Assembly (NCBI GenBank): GCA_016712405.1 | Contig: JADJRD010000001.1 | Location: 434,001-498,000, forward strand | Direction of reading: 5' to 3' | From: Cellvibrio sp. | Lineage (GTDB): Bacteria > Pseudomonadota > Gammaproteobacteria > Pseudomonadales > Cellvibrionaceae | DNA: 64,000 nucleotides | Shown: positions 63,601 to 64,000 of the stretch, piece by piece | Numbering within the stretch: the stretch's first letter is position 1 | How the letters are laid out: the number at the start of each line of letters is the position of its first letter | Translations under genes and position numbers: made by a program | Notes under the pieces: model-generated | What the model saw: only the letters and a program-made list of their open reading frames with translations | What the model was told of the DNA's origin: nothing | Databases searched by the model: none

Positions 63601-63792
63601 AAACACTTTTCAAAGCCATTAGTTTTTAAGGATGTAATAGCCGCTGCTGCCAAGCGATTTGTTGATGAGGCATCTGTAGTCATAGGTAAACGTACGCATG
63701 AAAGTGATTTAAATTTGCTACTTCAGCACACTCCACACGTCTTAAACTTATATGTTTCCTTGGTTTACGCAGATTTAACGAAGCCAGATTGA
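60691..63792 (+). CDS. GH15/phosphorylase-kinase-alpha-like protein
   Basis: This 1033-residue cytoplasmic protein has an N-terminal (alpha/alpha)6 barrel region (about residues 1-430) related to GH15 and phosphorylase kinase alpha/beta: HPVTGLLPAST, DYTDAWVRDNVYSIMSVWSLGLAFKR and YGIWERGNKVNNGKTEINASSVGMAKAAL compress the family blocks. A long C-terminal part (about 450-1033) without known motifs includes a helical region and no signal peptide. It may bind or hydrolyse glucans; catalytic Glu residues cannot be assigned with confidence. The gene is alone after msrB. Confidence 0.8.
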   Translation: MKQTQLLERLYAEVEKVILNRQHPVTGLLPASTAINNHGDYTDAWVRDNVYSIMSVWSLGLAFKRQGEEHKADHLLQATIKLMRGLMQSMMRQSHKVEAFKYSLQNKDSLHAKYDTATGLPVVADDAWGHLQIDATSLYLLMLAQMSASGLRIICTPDEVDFVQNLVYYISSAYRTPDYGIWERGNKVNNGKTEINASSVGMAKAALQALDGFNLFGPNGDKRGVIHVIADAISLARTTLASLLPRESLSKETDSALLSIIGFPAFAVGKESLATQTRDTVLTKLGGNYGCKRFLWDGHQTVLEESSRIYYNLSELVNFAHIESEWPLFFTYLYITALFDGSEVTAKHYRKKLESLMVNIEGVGLLPELYYLPKENVEAEKKNPRSQTRVPNDNLPLVWAQSLFYTGLMLDEGLVSTDDIDPLMMRRRSTKFIKSNIALVVLAENDKIKQHLAKNGVIAESLQDIKPMAVVSASGLMETYAHIGENKTLGLTGRPRRRVQSLATSQTYEINNRIYLCLSWMQSEREDYRMYDALWLSQSLEAEIHFIYKNWISSEVAVFTLMMDHRLYKIPNAAHLFQTLRNLQLRTEIEYVGYASANLAYRASRVNRLSIPYFHVHSLTNTTLAVGIGDESINPEHLEPVARMLLNNFDTESEIFTYRKFSEYVKKRKMDDLVSIPDAPCTTLLDLMRDIYLRAQKNNYWLISRFCFSQFNYSLNDLTDSLTLLAARNLVLCVGDNDYTEIQIDQSFSNSSYFEGVRQLFPDVLERTLVQEVLSAIGSLIRSEPMLFDSLHSVQLRNFLLLCAMDKGDAEEVSLLEWLGLQSPAKIFNKIRNVLSSRKHVFSKDMNFISPYKIHHHDSKIDENPLLPDTNDTDWLEWRIARGLITHFDKNFLQDIWHSLMFCEALVFGNPVGSESRLDCEITRSSMTPGEVNFAHLIDHVTHQLYPHYYKAAVVEALYAYTQFCINHPDKHFSKPLVFKDVIAAAAKRFVDEASVVIGKRTHESDLNLLLQHTPHVLNLYVSLVYADLTKPD

Positions 63793-63871
63793 ATAAAAAC
63801 CCCCTACCCTCTGGCTTGAGTACATTGCTTGCCATTAAAATGATGCGCACATTTATCATCACTGGATGTAT

Positions 63872-64000
63872 ATGAAACTATTTGGCCCCTGCCTGCTAAT
63901 TTTGGGCGCTATCCTGAACATACTTGCGCTTTTCATGTTGTTACCTGTCGGTTTCTCGCTTGCCTATGAAAGTGCTAATCAAGTGGCATTTGTGTTGTCG
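63872..64000 (+). CDS. Probable Trk potassium uptake protein TrkH, 5' end
   Basis: An ATG at 63872 opens a frame to the window edge (43 codons). It begins MKLFGPCLLILGAILNILAL, continues with a hydrophobic stretch, and then GFSLAYESANQVAFVLS. This fits the first membrane helix of TrkH-type potassium transporters. The assignment rests on a short hydrophobic segment, so it stays tentative. Confidence 0.4.
   Translation, partial: MKLFGPCLLILGAILNILALFMLLPVGFSLAYESANQVAFVLS

Overview
The window looks like chromosome from a gammaproteobacterium close to Cellvibrio or other Cellvibrionaceae. The evidence is Pseudomonas-like gene order in several blocks (methyltransferase-rnhA-dnaQ; fimL-nudC-membrane protein-sohB; parC-parP-cheW-DUF2802), a secreted GH51 arabinofuranosidase, a serine-rich secreted peptidase, and a base composition that by eye lies in the low-to-mid 40s % GC. 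No composition was calculated and no database search was run. No rRNA, tRNA or CRISPR array was recognised.

Layout. 1-2.9 kb: a complete IS66-family element (227-2876) with perfect 22-bp terminal repeats and an 8-bp target duplication. It splits the signal-peptide codons of a minus-strand DsbD-family gene. 3-10.9 kb: lrp-type regulator and yjbQ; adk; tsaB (frameshifted); an M18 aminopeptidase; a cNMP-binding/rhodanese protein; trpS; a small scar where a lipase-like 5' end is joined to the 3' end of a type I secretion hlyD gene; a cold-shock protein; a helix-hairpin-helix protein. 11-15.1 kb: a chemotaxis-array positioning set (ParC, ParP, CheW, DUF2802) and a receiver-GGDEF-receiver protein. 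15.3-27.4 kb: acyltransferase, dinG, hydrolase, DUF2845, guaB-XRE-guaA, M14 peptidase, htpG, mgsA. 27.5-35.1 kb: an FG-GAP/ASPIC lipoprotein followed by a vanadium haloperoxidase lipoprotein, lpxL, corA, GH51 arabinofuranosidase. 35.2-48.6 kb: cysK, DUF1415, methyltransferase, rnhA, dnaQ, fimL, nudC, sohB, msrA, argF-argD and a SulP transporter.

48.7-57.8 kb: a tightly packed ten-gene plus-strand operon. It carries DUF523/DUF1722, a MerR regulator, an NTF2-like protein, photolyase, SDR, FAD amine oxidase, DUF1365, a cyclopropane-synthase-like methyltransferase, a DUF2878-type membrane protein and a secreted protein. It is headed by a TTTGTATAGG-type inverted repeat that overlaps the first Shine-Dalgarno. 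It resembles the light/singlet-oxygen response clusters of proteobacteria and probably repairs DNA and modifies membrane lipids. 57.8-64 kb: orphan ParA ATPase, a solo FlhB C-terminal domain protein, alaA, msrB, a 1033-residue GH15/phosphorylase-kinase-like protein and the start of a probable trkH.

Caution: seven places have a reading-frame break that one base (often in a homopolymer) would repair, including one in tsaB, which is normally essential. These may be sequencing or assembly indels rather than biological pseudogenes. The affected entries give the span of the repaired gene.
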